Source: Morinoia aosen (Eukaryota > Arthropoda > Malacostraca > Amphipoda > Talitridae). From it: DNA of 64,000 nucleotides. The notes under the pieces were generated by a model. It ran no database searches. It worked only from the letters and a program-made list of their open reading frames with translations, and was not told the origin of the DNA. This document shows positions 19,464 to 33,250 of this stretch, piece after piece; the stretch's first letter is position 1; every line of letters begins with the position of its first letter. A program made the translations under genes and the position numbers. The DNA lies in NCBI GenBank assembly GCA_030386875.1, contig CM059558.1, positions 12,719,501 to 12,783,500 of the forward strand. The letters are read 5' to 3'.

Positions 19464-19869
19464 TGCGTCAAGTTTTGTACAGTGAATGTTTTGTCTATTG
19501 TTTAGATGGAATTTATGTCTCGTGCATGGCTTGTCGAACTATATTCGCAATAAGGGATGTTTAATACAAGTTTAGGACGAGCGAATTTACTTAAATTGTA
19601 TACAGATTTTGAGAAGAAGATTTTATACAAAAAAATAACAGCACGAAAATAAATGTGTGTGTGTACGGGTGTTTTTCTACCCTTACATAATTAAATCAGG
19701 TGAAATAAAAGTTTATTACGAATTAAATCAATGGCAATCAATTTCGGAGTCAACTCATCAGGTTTTGCTTCTTGGACCAAGAAAAGTACTTTGCTGAAGC
19801 TTGATAGGAGCAAAAGGTTTGAAAGTATTGCCACGTTGATTTATAGAGGGAAATTAAATAGAAGAGTAG
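19464..19869. other. Non-coding stretch, nothing recognised
   Basis: AT-rich, no supported features. Confidence 0.4.
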
Positions 19870-20007
19870 TTTACCTTACTTAGGTAAGTTGTACAAGGTA
19901 TTTAATTAACCTGACTTAGTTAAATTTCACAAGTATTTGACTAACTTAGATAAGTTTAAGAAGTATTTGGCCAAACTTAGGTAATTTTTACAAGTATTTC
20001 ATCTAAC
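19870..20007. repeat. ~37-bp degenerate minisatellite, 4 units
   Basis: Unit includes TTACAAGTATTT and TAACTTAGGTAAGTT. Confidence 0.7.
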
Positions 20008-20340
20008 GTGAATATAGCGCATAAAATAATTTATGTTAATGAAAATAATCGCAACTTGTTTTCATCTTAATGGAAGATTTAGGGTTGCAAATTTTCTCGA
20101 CAGTATGTTATAAGTTCGCCATTTGTTTGGAAGAATACATATTTGGAAGAGTATTTACCTAAGTATTTAACTCTCACAGTATTAAGGCAATGGTTCCTGT
20201 GTGAGTGAGCCAATGTATATTATACTTGCTCATTCAGTATTTATGATTTAAACACAGTGTATAAAATAGGAAATTCAATATAATGATCAAATGTAAATGT
20301 ACAGAGAGGAACGTTACACAGGTTAACCTTTGCATCTATA

Positions 20341-23120
20341 CAGACAGCCCCACACAGCCCCACACAGCCCAACACAGCCCCATACAGCCCCACACAGCCC
20401 CAAACAGCCCCATACAGCCCCACACAGCCCCACACCGCCCCACACAGCCCCACACAGCCCCACACAGCCCCATACAGCCCCACACAGCCCAACACAGCCC
20501 CACACAGCCCCACACAGCCCCACACAGCCCCACACAGCCCCACACAGCCCCACACAGCCCCACACAGCCCCACACAGCCCCACACAGCCCCACACAGCCC
20601 CACACAGCCCCACACGGCCCCACACGGCCCCACACAGCCCCACACAGCCCCACACAGCCCCAAACAGCCCCACACAGCCCCACACAGCCCCATACAGCCC
20701 CACACAGCCCCACACAGCCCCACACAGCCCCAAACAGCCCCATACAGCCCCACACAGCCCCACACCGCCCCACACAGCCCCACACAGCCCCACACAGCCC
20801 CATACAGCCCCACACAGCCCCACACAGCCCCACACAGCCCCACACAGCCCCACACAGCCCCACACAGCCCCACACAGCCCCACACAGCCCCACACAGCCC
20901 CACACAGCCCCACACCGCCCCACACAGCCCCACACAGCCCCACACAGCCCCACACAGCCCCATACAGCCCCACACAGCCCCACACAGCCCCACACAGCCC
21001 CACACAGCCCCACACAGCCCCACACAGCCCCACACCGCCCCACACAGCCCCACACAGCCCCACACAGCCCCACACGGCCCCACACAGCCCCACACAGCCC
21101 CACACAGCCCCACACAGCCCCATACAGCCCCACACAGCTCCATACAGCCCCACACAGCCCCACACCGCCCCACACAGCCCCACACAGCCCCACACCGCCC
21201 CACACAGCCCCACACAGCCCCATACAGCCCCACACAGCCCCACACGGCCCCACACGGCCCCACACAGCTCCACACAGCCCCACACAGCCCCACACCGCCC
21301 CACACAGCCCCATACAGCCCCACACAGCCCCACACGGCCCCACACGGCCCCACACAGCCCCACACAGCCCCACACAGCCCCACACCGCCCCACACAGCCC
21401 CACACAGCCCCATAAAGCCCCACACAGCCCCACACGGCCCCACACGGCCCCACACAGCCCCACACAGCCCCACACAGCCCCACACCGCCCCACACACACC
21501 CCACACAGCCCCATACAGCCCCACACAGCCCCACACGACCCCACACGGCCCCACACAGCTCCACACAGCCCCACACAGCCCCACACAGCCCCACACGGCC
21601 CCACACGGCCCCACACAGCCCCACACAGCCCCACACAGCCCCACACCGCCCCACACAGCCCCACACAGCCCCACACCGCCCCACACAGCCCCACACAGCC
21701 CCATACAGCCCCACACAGCCCCACACGGCCCCACATGGCCCCACACAGCCCCACACAGCCCCACACAGCGCCACACCGCCCCACACAGCCCCACACAGCC
21801 CCACACAGCCCCACACAGCCCCTCACAGCCCCACACAGCCCCACACAGCCCCACACTGCCCCACACAGCCCCACACAGCCCCACACGGCCCCACACAGCC
21901 CCACACAGCCCCACACAGCCCCACACCGCCCCACACAGCCCCACACAGCCCCATACAGCCCCACACAGCCCCACACGGCCCCACACGGCCCCACACAGCC
22001 CCACAGAGCCCCACACAGCCCCACACCGCCCCACACAGCCCCACACAGCCCCACACAGCCCCACACAGCCCCTCACAGCCCCACACAGCCCCACACAGCC
22101 CCACACAGCCCCACACAGCCCCATACAGCCCCACACAGCCCAACACCGCCCCACACAGCCCCACACAGCCCCACACAGCCCCACACCGCCCCACACAGCC
22201 CCACACAGCCCCACACCGCCCCACACAGCCCCACACAGCCCCATACAGCCCCACACAGCCCCACACGGCCCCACACGGCCCCACACAGCCCCACACAGCC
22301 CCACACAGCCCCACACCGCCCCACACAGCCCCATACAGCCCCACACAGCCCCACACGGCCCCACACGGCCCCACACAGCCCCACACAGCCCCACACAGCC
22401 CCACACCGCCCCACACAGCCCCACACAGCCCCATACAGCCCCACACAGCCCCACACGGCCCCACACGGCCCCACACAGCCCCACACAGCCCCACACAGCC
22501 CCACACCGCCCCACACAGCCCCACACAGCCCCATACAGCCCCACACAGCCCCACACGGCCCCACACGGCCCCACACAGCCCCACACAGCCCCACACAGCC
22601 CCACACAGCCCCACACGGCCCCACACGGCCCCACACAGCCCCACACAGCCCCACACAGCCCCACACAGCCCCACACAGCCCCACACAGCCCCACACCGCC
22701 CCACACAGCCCCACACAGCCCCATACAGCCCCACACAGCCCCACACGGCCCCACACAGCCCCACACAGCCCCACACAGCCCCACACAGCCCCACATCGCC
22801 CCACACAGCCCCACACAGCCCCACACAGCCCCACACAGCCCCTCACAGCCCCACACAGCCCCACACAGCCCCACACTGCCCCACACAGCCCCACACAGCC
22901 CCACACGGCCCCACACGGCCCCACACAGCCGCACACAGCCCCACACCACCCCACACAGCCCCACACAGCCCCATACAGCCCCACACAGCCCCACACGGCC
23001 CCACACGGCCCCACACAGCCCCACACAGCCCTACACAGCCCCACACCGCCCCACACAGCCCCACACAGCCCCACATAGCCCCACACAGCCCCTCACAGCC
23101 CCACACAGCCCCACACAGCC
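20341..23120. repeat. Satellite domain I, ~100-bp secondary periodicity
   Basis: The CACACCG variant recurs every 90-110 bp (for example 22211, 22311, 22401, 22501), followed by two plain monomers, one CATACAG and two CACACGG. It is a short higher-order unit of about ten monomers. Confidence 0.75.
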
Positions 23121-25700
23121 CCACACTGCCCCACACAGCCCCACACAGCCCCACACGGCCCCACACGGCCCCACACGGCCCCACACGGCCCCACACAGCC
23201 CAACACGGCCCCACACGGCCCAACACAGCCCCACACGGCCCCACACAGCACCACACAGCCCCACACAGCCCCACACGGCCCCACACGGCCCCACACAGCC
23301 CCACAAAGCCCCACACAGCCCCACACGGCCCCACACGGCCCCACACGGCCCCACACAGCCCCACACAGCCCCACACAGCCCCACACGGCCTTACACAGCC
23401 CCACACAGCCCAACACGGCCCCACACGGCCCCACACGGCCCCACACAGCCCCACACGGCGGTACATGGCCGCACACAGCCCCACACAGCCCCACACGGCC
23501 CCACACAGCCGCACACAGCCCCACACGGCCCCACACAGCCCCACACAGCCCCACACGGCCCCACACGGCCCCACACGGCCCCACACGGCCCCACACAGCC
23601 CCACACGGCCCCACACGGCCCCACACATCCCCGCACGGCCCCACACAGCCCCACACAGCCCCACACGGCCCCACACAGCCCCACACAGCCCCATACGGCC
23701 CCACACGGCCCCACACGGCCCCACACGGCCCCACACAGCCCCACACGGCCCCACACGGCCCCACACGGCCCCACAAAGCCCCACAAAGCCCCACACAGCC
23801 CCACAAAACCCAACACAGCCCAACACAGCCCCACACAGCCCCACACAGCCCTACTAAGCCCCACACAGCCCCACACAGCCCCACAAAACCCAACACAGCC
23901 CAACACAGCCCCACACAGCCTCACACAGCCCCGCACAGCCCCATACAGCCCCACACAGCCCCACACAGCCCCACACAGCCCTACACAGCTCCACACAGCC
24001 CCACACAGCCCCACACGGCTACACACAGCTCCACACAGCCCCACACAGCCCCACACAGACCCACACAGACCTACACAGCCCCACACGGATACACACAGCC
24101 CCACACAGCCCCACACAGCCCCACACAGCCCTACACAGCCCCACACAGCCCCACACAGCCCCACACGGCTACACACAGCTCCACACAGCCCCACACAGCC
24201 CCACACAGACCCACACAGACCCACACAGCCCCACACGGATACACACAGCCCCACACAGCCCCACACCGCCCCACACAGCCCCACACGGCCCCACACAGCC
24301 CCACACGGCCCCACACAGCCCCACACGGCCCCACACAGCCCCACACAGCCCCATACAGCCCCACACAGCGACACACATCCCCACACAGCCCCACACAGCC
24401 CCACAAAACCCAACACAGCCCAACACAGCCCCACACAGCCCCACACAGCCCTACACAGCCCAACACAGCCCCATACAGCCCCACACAGCCCCACAAAGCC
24501 CCACACAGCCCCACAAAACCCAACACAGCCCAACACAGCCCCACACAGCCCCACACAGCCCTACACAGCCCCACACAGCCCCACACAGCCCCACACGGCC
24601 CCACACAGCCCCACACAGCCCCACACAGCCCTACACAGCCCCACACAGCCCCACACAGCCCCACACAGCCCCACACGGCCCCACAAAACCCAACACAGCC
24701 CAACACAGCCCAACACAGCCCCACACAGCCCCACACAGCCCCACACAGCCCCACACAGCCCCACACAGCCCCACACAGCCCCACACAGCCCCACACAGCC
24801 CCACACAGACCCACACAGACCCACACAGCCCCACACGGATACACACAGCCCCACACAGCCCCACACAGCCCCACACAGCCCTACACAGCCCCACACAGCC
24901 CCACACAGCCCCACACGGCTACACACAGCTCCACACAGCCCCACACATCCCCACACAGACCCACACAGCCCCACACAGCCCCACACAGCCCCACAAAACC
25001 TAACACAGCCCAACACAGCCCCACACAGCCCCACACAGCCCTACACAGCCCAACACAGCCCCATACAGCCCCACACAGCCCCACAAAGCCCCACACAGCC
25101 CCACAAAACCCAACACAGCCCAACACAGCCCCACACAGCCCCACACAGCCCTACACAGCCCCACAAAGCCCCACACAGCCCCACAAAACCCAACACAGCC
25201 CAACACAGCCCCACACAGCCCCACACAGCCCTACACAGCCCCACACAGCCCCACACAGCCCCACACGGCCCCACAAAACCCAACACAGTCCAACACAGCC
25301 CCACACAGCCCCACACAGCCCCACACAGCCCCACACAGCCCCACACAGCCCTACACAGCCCCACACAGCCCCACATGGCTACACACAGCCCCACACAGCC
25401 CCACACAGCCCCACACAGACCCACACAGACCCACACAGCACCACACAGCCCCACACAGCCCCACACAACCCCACACAGCCCCACACAGCCCCACACAGCC
25501 CCACACAGACCCACACAGACCCACACAGCCCCATACAGCCCCACACAGCCCCACACAGCCCCACAAAACCCAACACAGCCCAACACAGCCCCACACAGCC
25601 CCACACAGCCCTACACAGCCCAACACAGCCCCATACAGCCCCACACAGCCCCACAAAGCCCCACACGGCCCCACACAACCCCACACAGCCCCACACAGCC
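23121..25700. repeat. Satellite higher-order repeat, copy 1 (2,580 bp)
   Basis: Delimited by the CACACTGCC marker at 23121 and 25701. Contains the rare landmark CACACGGCGGTACATGGCCG at 23453. It is three monomers longer than copies 2 and 3, with the difference near 23940-24000. Confidence 0.88.
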
Positions 25701-28250
25701 CCACACTGCCCCACACAGCCCCACACAGCCCCACACGGCCCCACACGGCCCCACACGGCCCCACACGGCCCCACACAGCCCAACACGGCCCCACACGGCC
25801 CAACACAGCCCCACACGGCCCCACACAGCACCACACAGCCCCACACAGCCCCACACGGCCCCACACGGCCCCACACAGCCCCACAAAGCCCCACACAGCC
25901 CCACACGGCCCCACACGGCCCCACACGGCCCCACACAGCCCCACACAGCCCCACACAGCCCCACACGGCCTTACACAGCCCCACACAGCCCAACACGGCC
26001 CCACACGGCCCCACACGGCCCCACACAGCCCCACACGGCGGTACATGGCCGCACACAGCCCCACACAGCCCCACACGGCCCCACACAGCCGCACACAGCC
26101 CCACACGGCCCCACACAGCCCCACACAGCCCCACACGGCCCCACACGGCCCCACACGGCCCCACACGGCCCCACACAGCCCCACACGGCCCCACACGGCC
26201 CCACACATCCCCGCACGGCCCCACACAGCCCCACACAGCCCCACACGGCCCCACACAGCCCCACACAGCCCCATACGGCCCCACACGGCCCCACACGGCC
26301 CCACACGGCCCCACACAGCCCCACACGGCCCCACACGGCCCCACACGGCCCCACACAGCCCCACAAAGCCCCACACAGCCCCACAAAACCCAACACAGCC
26401 CAACACAGCCCCACACAGCCCCACACAGCCCTACTAAGCCCCACACAGCCCCACACAGCCCCACAAAACCCAACACAGCCCAACACAGCCCCACACAGCC
26501 TCACACAGCCTCGCACAGCCCCACACAGCCCCACACAGCCCCACACAGCCCCACACAGCCCCACACGGCTACACACAGCTCCACACAGCCCCACACAGCC
26601 CCACACAGACCCACACAGACCTACACAGCCCCACACGGATACACACAGCCCCACACAGCCCCACACAGCCCCACACAGCCCTACACAGCCCCACACAGCC
26701 CCACACAGCCCCACACGGCTACACACAGCTCCACACAGCCCCACACAGCCCCACACAGACCCACACAGACCCACACAGCCCCACACGGATACACACAGCC
26801 CCACACAGCCCCACACCGCCCCACACAGCCCCACACGGCCCCACACAGCCCCACACGGCCCCACACAGCCCCACACGGCCCCACACAGCCCCACACAGCC
26901 CCATACAGCCCCACACAGCGACACACATCCCCACACAGCCCCACACAGCCCCACAAAACCCAACACAGCCCAACACAGCCCCACACAGCCCCACACAGCC
27001 CTACACAGCCCAACACAGCCCCATACAGCCCCACACAGCCCCACAAAGCCCCACACAGCCCCACAAAACCCAACACAGCCCAACACAGCCCCACACAGCC
27101 CCACACAGCCCTACACAGCCCCACACAGCCCCACACAGCCCCACACGGCCCCACACAGCCCCACACAGCCCCACACAGCCCTACACAGCCCCACACAGCC
27201 CCACACAGCCCCACACAGCCCCACACGGCCCCACAAAACCCAACACAGCCCAACACAGCCCAACACAGCCCCACACAGCCCCACACAGCCCCACACAGCC
27301 CCACACAGCCCCACACAGCCCCACACAGCCCCACACAGCCCCACACAGCCCCACACAGACCCACACAGACCCACACAGCCCCACACGGATACACACAGCC
27401 CCACACAGCCCCACACAGCCCCACACAGCCCTACACAGCCCCACACAGCCCCACACAGCCCCACACGGCTACACACAGCTCCACACAGCCCCACACATCC
27501 CCACACAGACCCACACAGCCCCACACAGCCCCACACAGCCCCACAAAACCTAACACAGCCCAACACAGCCCCACACAGCCCCACACAGCCCTACACAGCC
27601 CAACACAGCCCCATACAGCCCCACACAGCCCCACAAAGCCCCACACAGCCCCACAAAACCCAACACAGCCCAACACAGCCCCACACAGCCCCACACAGCC
27701 CTACACAGCCCCACAAAGCCCCACACAGCCCCACAAAACCCAACACAGCCCAACACAGCCCCACACAGCCCCACACAGCCCTACACAGCCCCACACAGCC
27801 CCACACAGCCCCACACGGCCCCACAAAACCCAACACAGTCCAACACAGCCCCACACAGCCCCACACAGCCCCACACAGCCCCACACAGCCCCACACAGCC
27901 CTACACAGCCCCACACAGCCCCACATGGCTACACACAGCCCCACACAGCCCCACACAGCCCCACACAGACCCACACAGACCCACACAGCACCACACAGCC
28001 CCACACAGCCCCACACAACCCCACACAGCCCCACACAGCCCCACACAGCCCCACACAGACCCACACAGACCCACACAGCCCCATACAGCCCCACACAGCC
28101 CCACACAGCCCCACAAAACCCAACACAGCCCAACACAGCCCCACACAGCCCCACACAGCCCTACACAGCCCAACACAGCCCCATACAGCCCCACACAGCC
28201 CCACAAAGCCCCACACGGCCCCACACAACCCCACACAGCCCCACACAGCC
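25701..28250. repeat. Satellite higher-order repeat, copy 2 (2,550 bp)
   Basis: Same order of variant monomers as copy 1; landmark CACACGGCGGTACATGGCCG at 26033. By eye it is nearly identical to copy 3. Confidence 0.9.
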
Positions 28251-30790
28251 CCACACTGCCCCACACAGCCCCACACAGCCCCACACGGCCCCACACGGCC
28301 CCACACGGCCCCACACGGCCCCACACAGCCCAACACGGCCCCACACGGCCCAACACAGCCCCACACGGCCCCACACAGCACCACACAGCCCCACACAGCC
28401 CCACACGGCCCCACACGGCCCCACACAGCCCCACAAAGCCCCACACAGCCCCACACGGCCCCACACGGCCCCACACGGCCCCACACAGCCCCACACAGCC
28501 CCACACAGCCCCACACGGCCTTACACAGCCCCACACAGCCCAACACGGCCCCACACGGCCCCACACGGCCCCACACAGCCCCACACGGCGGTACATGGCC
28601 GCACACAGCCCCACACAGCCCCACACGGCCCCACACAGCCGCACACAGCCCCACACGGCCCCACACAGCCCCACACAGCCCCACACGGCCCCACACGGCC
28701 CCACACGGCCCCACACGGCCCCACACAGCCCCACACGGCCCCACACGGCCCCACACATCCCCGCACGGCCCCACACAGCCCCACACAGCCCCACACGGCC
28801 CCACACAGCCCCACACAGCCCCATACGGCCCCACACGGCCCCACACGGCCCCACACGGCCCCACACAGCCCCACACGGCCCCACACGGCCCCACACGGCC
28901 CCACACAGCCCCACAAAGCCCCACACAGCCCCACAAAACCCAACACAGCCCAACACAGCCCCACACAGCCCCACACAGCCCTACTAAGCCCCACACAGCC
29001 CCACACAGCCCCACAAAACCCAACACAGCCCAACACAGCCCCACACAGCCTCACACAGCCTCGCACAGCCCCACACAGCCCCACACAGCCCCACACAGCC
29101 CCACACAGCCCTACACAGCTCCACACAGCCCCACACAGCCCCACACGGCTACACACAGCTCTACACAGCCCCACACAGCCCCACACAGACCCACACAGAC
29201 CCACACAGCCCCACACGGATACACACAGCCCCACACAGCCCCACACAGCCCTACACAGCCCCACACAGCCCCACACAGCCCCACACGGCTACACACAGCT
29301 CCACACAGCCCCACACAGCCCCACACAGACCCACACAGACCCACACAGCCCCACACGGATACACACAGCCCCACACAGCCCCACACCGCCCCACACAGCC
29401 CCACACGGCCCCACACAGCCCCACACGGCCCCACACAGCCCCACACGGCCCCACACAGCCCCACACAGCCCCATACAGCCCCACACAGCGACACACATCC
29501 CCACACAGCCCCACACAGCCCCACAAAACCCAACACAGCCCAACACAGCCCCACACAGCCCCACACAGCCCTACACAGCCCAACACAGCCCCATACAGCC
29601 CCACACAGCCCCACAAAGCCCCACACAGCCCCACAAAACCCAACACAGCCCAACACAGCCCCACACAGCCCCACACAGCCCTACACAGCCCCACACAGCC
29701 CCACACAGCCCCACACGGCCCCACACAGCCCCACACAGCCCCACACAGCCCTACACAGCCCCACACAGCCCCACACAGCCCCACACGGCCCCACAAAACC
29801 CAACACAGCCCAACACAGCCCAACACAGCCCCACACAGCCCCACACAGCCCCACACAGCCCCACACAGCCCCACACAGCCCCACACAGCCCCACACAGCC
29901 CCACACAGACCCACACAGACCCACACAGCCCCACACGGATACACACAGCCCCACACAGCCCCACACAGCCCCACACAGCCCTACACAGCCCCACACAGCC
30001 CCACACAGCCCCACACGGCTACACACAGCTCCACACAGCCCCACACATCCCCACACAGACCCACACAGCCCCACACAGCCCCACACAGCCCCACAAAACC
30101 CAACACAGCCCAACACAGCCCCACACAGCCCCACACAGCCCTACACAGCCCAACACAGCCCCATACAGCCCCACACAGCCCCACAAAGCCCCACACAGCC
30201 CCACAAAACCCAACACAGCCCAACACAGCCCCACACAGCCCCACACAGCCCTACACAGCCCCACAAAGCCCCACACAGCCCCACAAAACCCAACACAGCC
30301 CAACACAGCCCCACACAGCCCCACACAGCCCTACACAGCCCCACACAGCCCCACACAGCCCCACACGGCCCCACAAAACCCAACACAGTCCAACACAGCC
30401 CCACACAGCCCCACACAGCCCCACACAGCCCCACACAGCCCCACACAGCCCTACACAGCCCCACACAGCCCCACATGGCTACACACAGCCCCACACAGCC
30501 CCACACAGCCCCACACAGACCCACACAGACCCACACAGCACCACACAGCCCCACACAGCCCCACACAACCCCACACAGCCCCACACAGCCCCACACAGAC
30601 CCACACAGACCCACACAGACCCACACAGCCCCATACAGCCCCACACAGCCCCACACAGCCCCACAAAACCCAACACAGCCCAACACAGCCCCACACAGCC
30701 CCACACAGCCCTACACAGCCCAACACAGCCCCATACAGCCCCACACAGCCCCACAAAGCCCCACACGGCCCCACACAACCCCACACAGCC
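28251..30790. repeat. Satellite higher-order repeat, copy 3 (~2,540 bp)
   Basis: Landmark CACACGGCGGTACATGGCCG at 28583, exactly 2,550 bp after copy 2. Register is lost at about 30790. Confidence 0.88.
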
Positions 30791-31826
30791 CCACACACCC
30801 CCACAAAACCTAACACAGCCCAACACAGCCCCACACAGCCCTACACAGCCCCACACAGCCCCACACAGCCCCACACGGCCCCACAAAACCCAACACAGCC
30901 CAACACAGCCCCACACAGCCCCACACAGCCCCACACAGCCCCACACAGCCCCACACAGCCCCACACAGCCCTACACAGCCCCACACAGCCCCACATGGCT
31001 ACACACAGCCCCACACAGCCCCACACAGCCCCACACAGACCCACACAGACCCACACAGCCCCACACAGCCCCATACAGCCCCACACAACCCCACACAGCC
31101 CCACACAGCCCCACACAGCCCCACACAGCCCCACATAGACCCACACAGACCCATACAGCCCCACACAGCCCCACACAGCCCCACACAGCCCCACATGGCC
31201 CCACACAGCCCCACACAGCCCCACACAGCCCCACACAGCCCCACACAGACCCACACAGACCCACACAGCCCCACACAGCCCCACACAGCCCCACACAGCC
31301 CCACACAGCCCCACACGGCCCCACACAGCCCCACACAGCCCCACACAGCCCCACACAGACCCACACAGACCCACACAGACCCACACAGCCCCACACAGCC
31401 CCACACAGCCCCACACAGCCCCACACAGCCCCACACAGCCCCACACGGCTACACACAGCCCCACACAGCCCTACACAACCCCACACAGCCTCACACAGCC
31501 CCACACAGCCCCACACAGCCCCACAAAACCCCACACAGCCAACACAGCCCCACACAGCCCCACACAGACCCACACAGACCCACACAGACCCACACAGCCC
31601 CACACAGCCCCACAGAGCCCCACACAGCCCCACACGGCTACACACAGCCCCACACAGCCCCCACAAAACCCCACACAGCCCAACAGAGCCCCACACAGCC
31701 CCACACAGCCCCACACAGACCCACACAGCCCCACACGGCTACACACAGCCCCACACAGCCCCACACAGCCCTAAACAACCCCACACAGCCCTACACAGCC
31801 CCACACAGCCTCACACAGCCCCACAC
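30791..31826. repeat. Satellite domain III, right edge
   Basis: Rich in CACAGAC and GGCTACACACAG variants. It contains the only clustered indels of the right half (about 31540 and 31660), as expected for an ageing array edge. Confidence 0.7.
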
Positions 31827-31877
31827 ATCATATAGAAGATCACCATATTTATGAAGCTCCAAAGCTCCACACACACT

Positions 31878-32085
31878 GATCACTATTGGCGTAAAAAGTA
31901 TAAAATAGTAGCAACATTTAATACATTTATGTCAGTGCATTTTTAGATCACTATCGGTGTGAAATGTTTAAAATAATAGTAACATTGCCAATATTTTATG
32001 CTTCTTTTATTTTCAGGTTACTATCAGTGTAAAAACTTAACACAATGGTTGCATTGAAAAAATTCATGTTGAGGGCATTTTCACT
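31878..32085. repeat. ~70-bp tandem repeat, 3 degenerate units
   Basis: Units start GATCACTATTGGCGT (31878), GATCACTATCGGTGT (31946) and GTTACTATCAGTGT (32017). Each is followed by a ..AAATAGTAGCAACATT-like block. Confidence 0.75.
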
Positions 32086-32392
32086 TCAGTGTTATCATCA
32101 TAAAAATAACAAGATAAATAGCAATTATTAACACGTCTTCCACATTTCCCGTAGTAAAAGTTATGTAGCATTTGATTGCCCACGTCATTCGTAGCGTGAT
32201 GGTTAATGCGAGCTTCAATACCGTCCTGATCCTACAGCCGAATACTCTCAATTAAGACATTCATTACCGCCAAACAAAGCAAGCAATTTATTTTGCACGG
32301 GAAATTTATTCACGACTGGAACTGACGAAAATTCTAGGAGCGAATTGCCTTAATTGCGTTCTCTCGCGTACTGGGGGGAGTTAGCCAGCCTT
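32086..32392. other. Non-coding stretch, nothing recognised
   Basis: No gene or repeat seen. Confidence 0.4.
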
Positions 32393-32499
32393 CCCAGTCT
32401 AAGTTTTTCGCCGCTTGCATGCATGTTTTTCGCTGCCCAAGTGAATAAATCGCTTAGGCACCAAAAAAACTAACATGCATGGCGAAAAGTTAGACTGGG
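32393..32499. mobile_element. Palindromic MITE, copy 2
   Basis: Begins CCCAGTCTAAGTTTTTCGCC and ends GCGAAAAGTTAGACTGGG. The interior has GCATGCATGTTTTTCGCTGC. Same family as 10232-10338 and 60661-60768. Confidence 0.88.
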
Positions 32500-32982
32500 T
32501 TTTACCATCTAAGTTTTCTACTTGGTTGACACCCCAAAATTTGGAAATTTACATAGTCTTGCGAGCTTTAGAAACTATTGAAAGAATTTACAAATCCTAG
32601 TGGGCTGAAAGTTGCTCTATTGAATGAATTTACAAATCATACACATGTTCTAATTATTTCTTGCCGATACTTAATCATGTACATGCAGCATAGTTTAGCT
32701 TACGCGTAGTGTTGGGAACCTATTGGCCTGCCATAGAAGCAAAGAAATCAGTATTCACAAAATGATTACAGCGGAGAATATTCTATGAATTATCCTATAT
32801 TATGAACGCGAGAGGCATAACAGAAGCTCATTATATGAGAAGTATAACATAAGTAATCTATTTTGTACACATGATGCCGCAAAGTAGTTTTTATTTACAC
32901 AGGACAACTAGGGATAGCCTATCACATACAAAGGATACTTATAGTAACTTATTACATACACAAGACACCTATGATAGAGGCA
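32500..32982. other. Non-coding stretch, nothing recognised
   Basis: AT-rich without supported features. Confidence 0.4.
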
Positions 32983-33250
32983 GCCCATTGTGTGCACAAG
33001 ATACCTGAACACAGCCCATTGTGTACACAAGATACCTGGACACAGCCCATTGTGTACACAAGATACCTGGACACAGCCCATTGTGTACACACGGTACCTG
33101 AACACAGCCTATTGAGTACACAAGATACCTGGACACAGCCCATTGTGTACACACAGTACCTGAACACAGCCCATTGTGTACACAAGATACCTGAACACAG
33201 CCCATTATGTACACAAGATACCTATGATAAAATCAGCCCATTATGCACAC
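32983..33250. repeat. 31-bp minisatellite, about 8-9 units
   Basis: Unit CCCATTGTGTACACAAGATA then CCTGAACACAG. Includes the 12-bp palindrome TTGTGTACACAA in most units. Confidence 0.95.

Larger units (their letters stand above)
20341..31826. repeat. 11.5-kb satellite of a 10-bp monomer (CCCCACACAG)
   Basis: About 1,150 head-to-tail copies. Common variants are CCCCACACGG, CCCCATACAG, CCCCACACCG, CCCTACACAG, CCCAACACAG, CCCCACAAAG/AAAC and CCCACACAGA. The minus strand reads GGGG, six bases, GGGG throughout. The 10-bp phase is kept with very few slips: one extra base near 21490, then about 1,000 monomers in register until about 31540, and another slip near 31660. Both strands lack stop codons in most stretches, so frames of 931 and 1,812 codons on plus and 927 on minus are by-products. 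Unique AT-rich sequence flanks it on both sides. Confidence 0.98.

Noticed and set aside
25375-30813. 1,812-codon plus-strand frame and other very long frames in 20241-31854
   Set aside because: They follow from a 10-bp monomer with no stop in any frame; both strands are open at once and no conserved protein feature is present.
20341-31826. Telomeric array
   Set aside because: The monomer is not TTAGG-like, unique sequence flanks both sides, and the array is interstitial.
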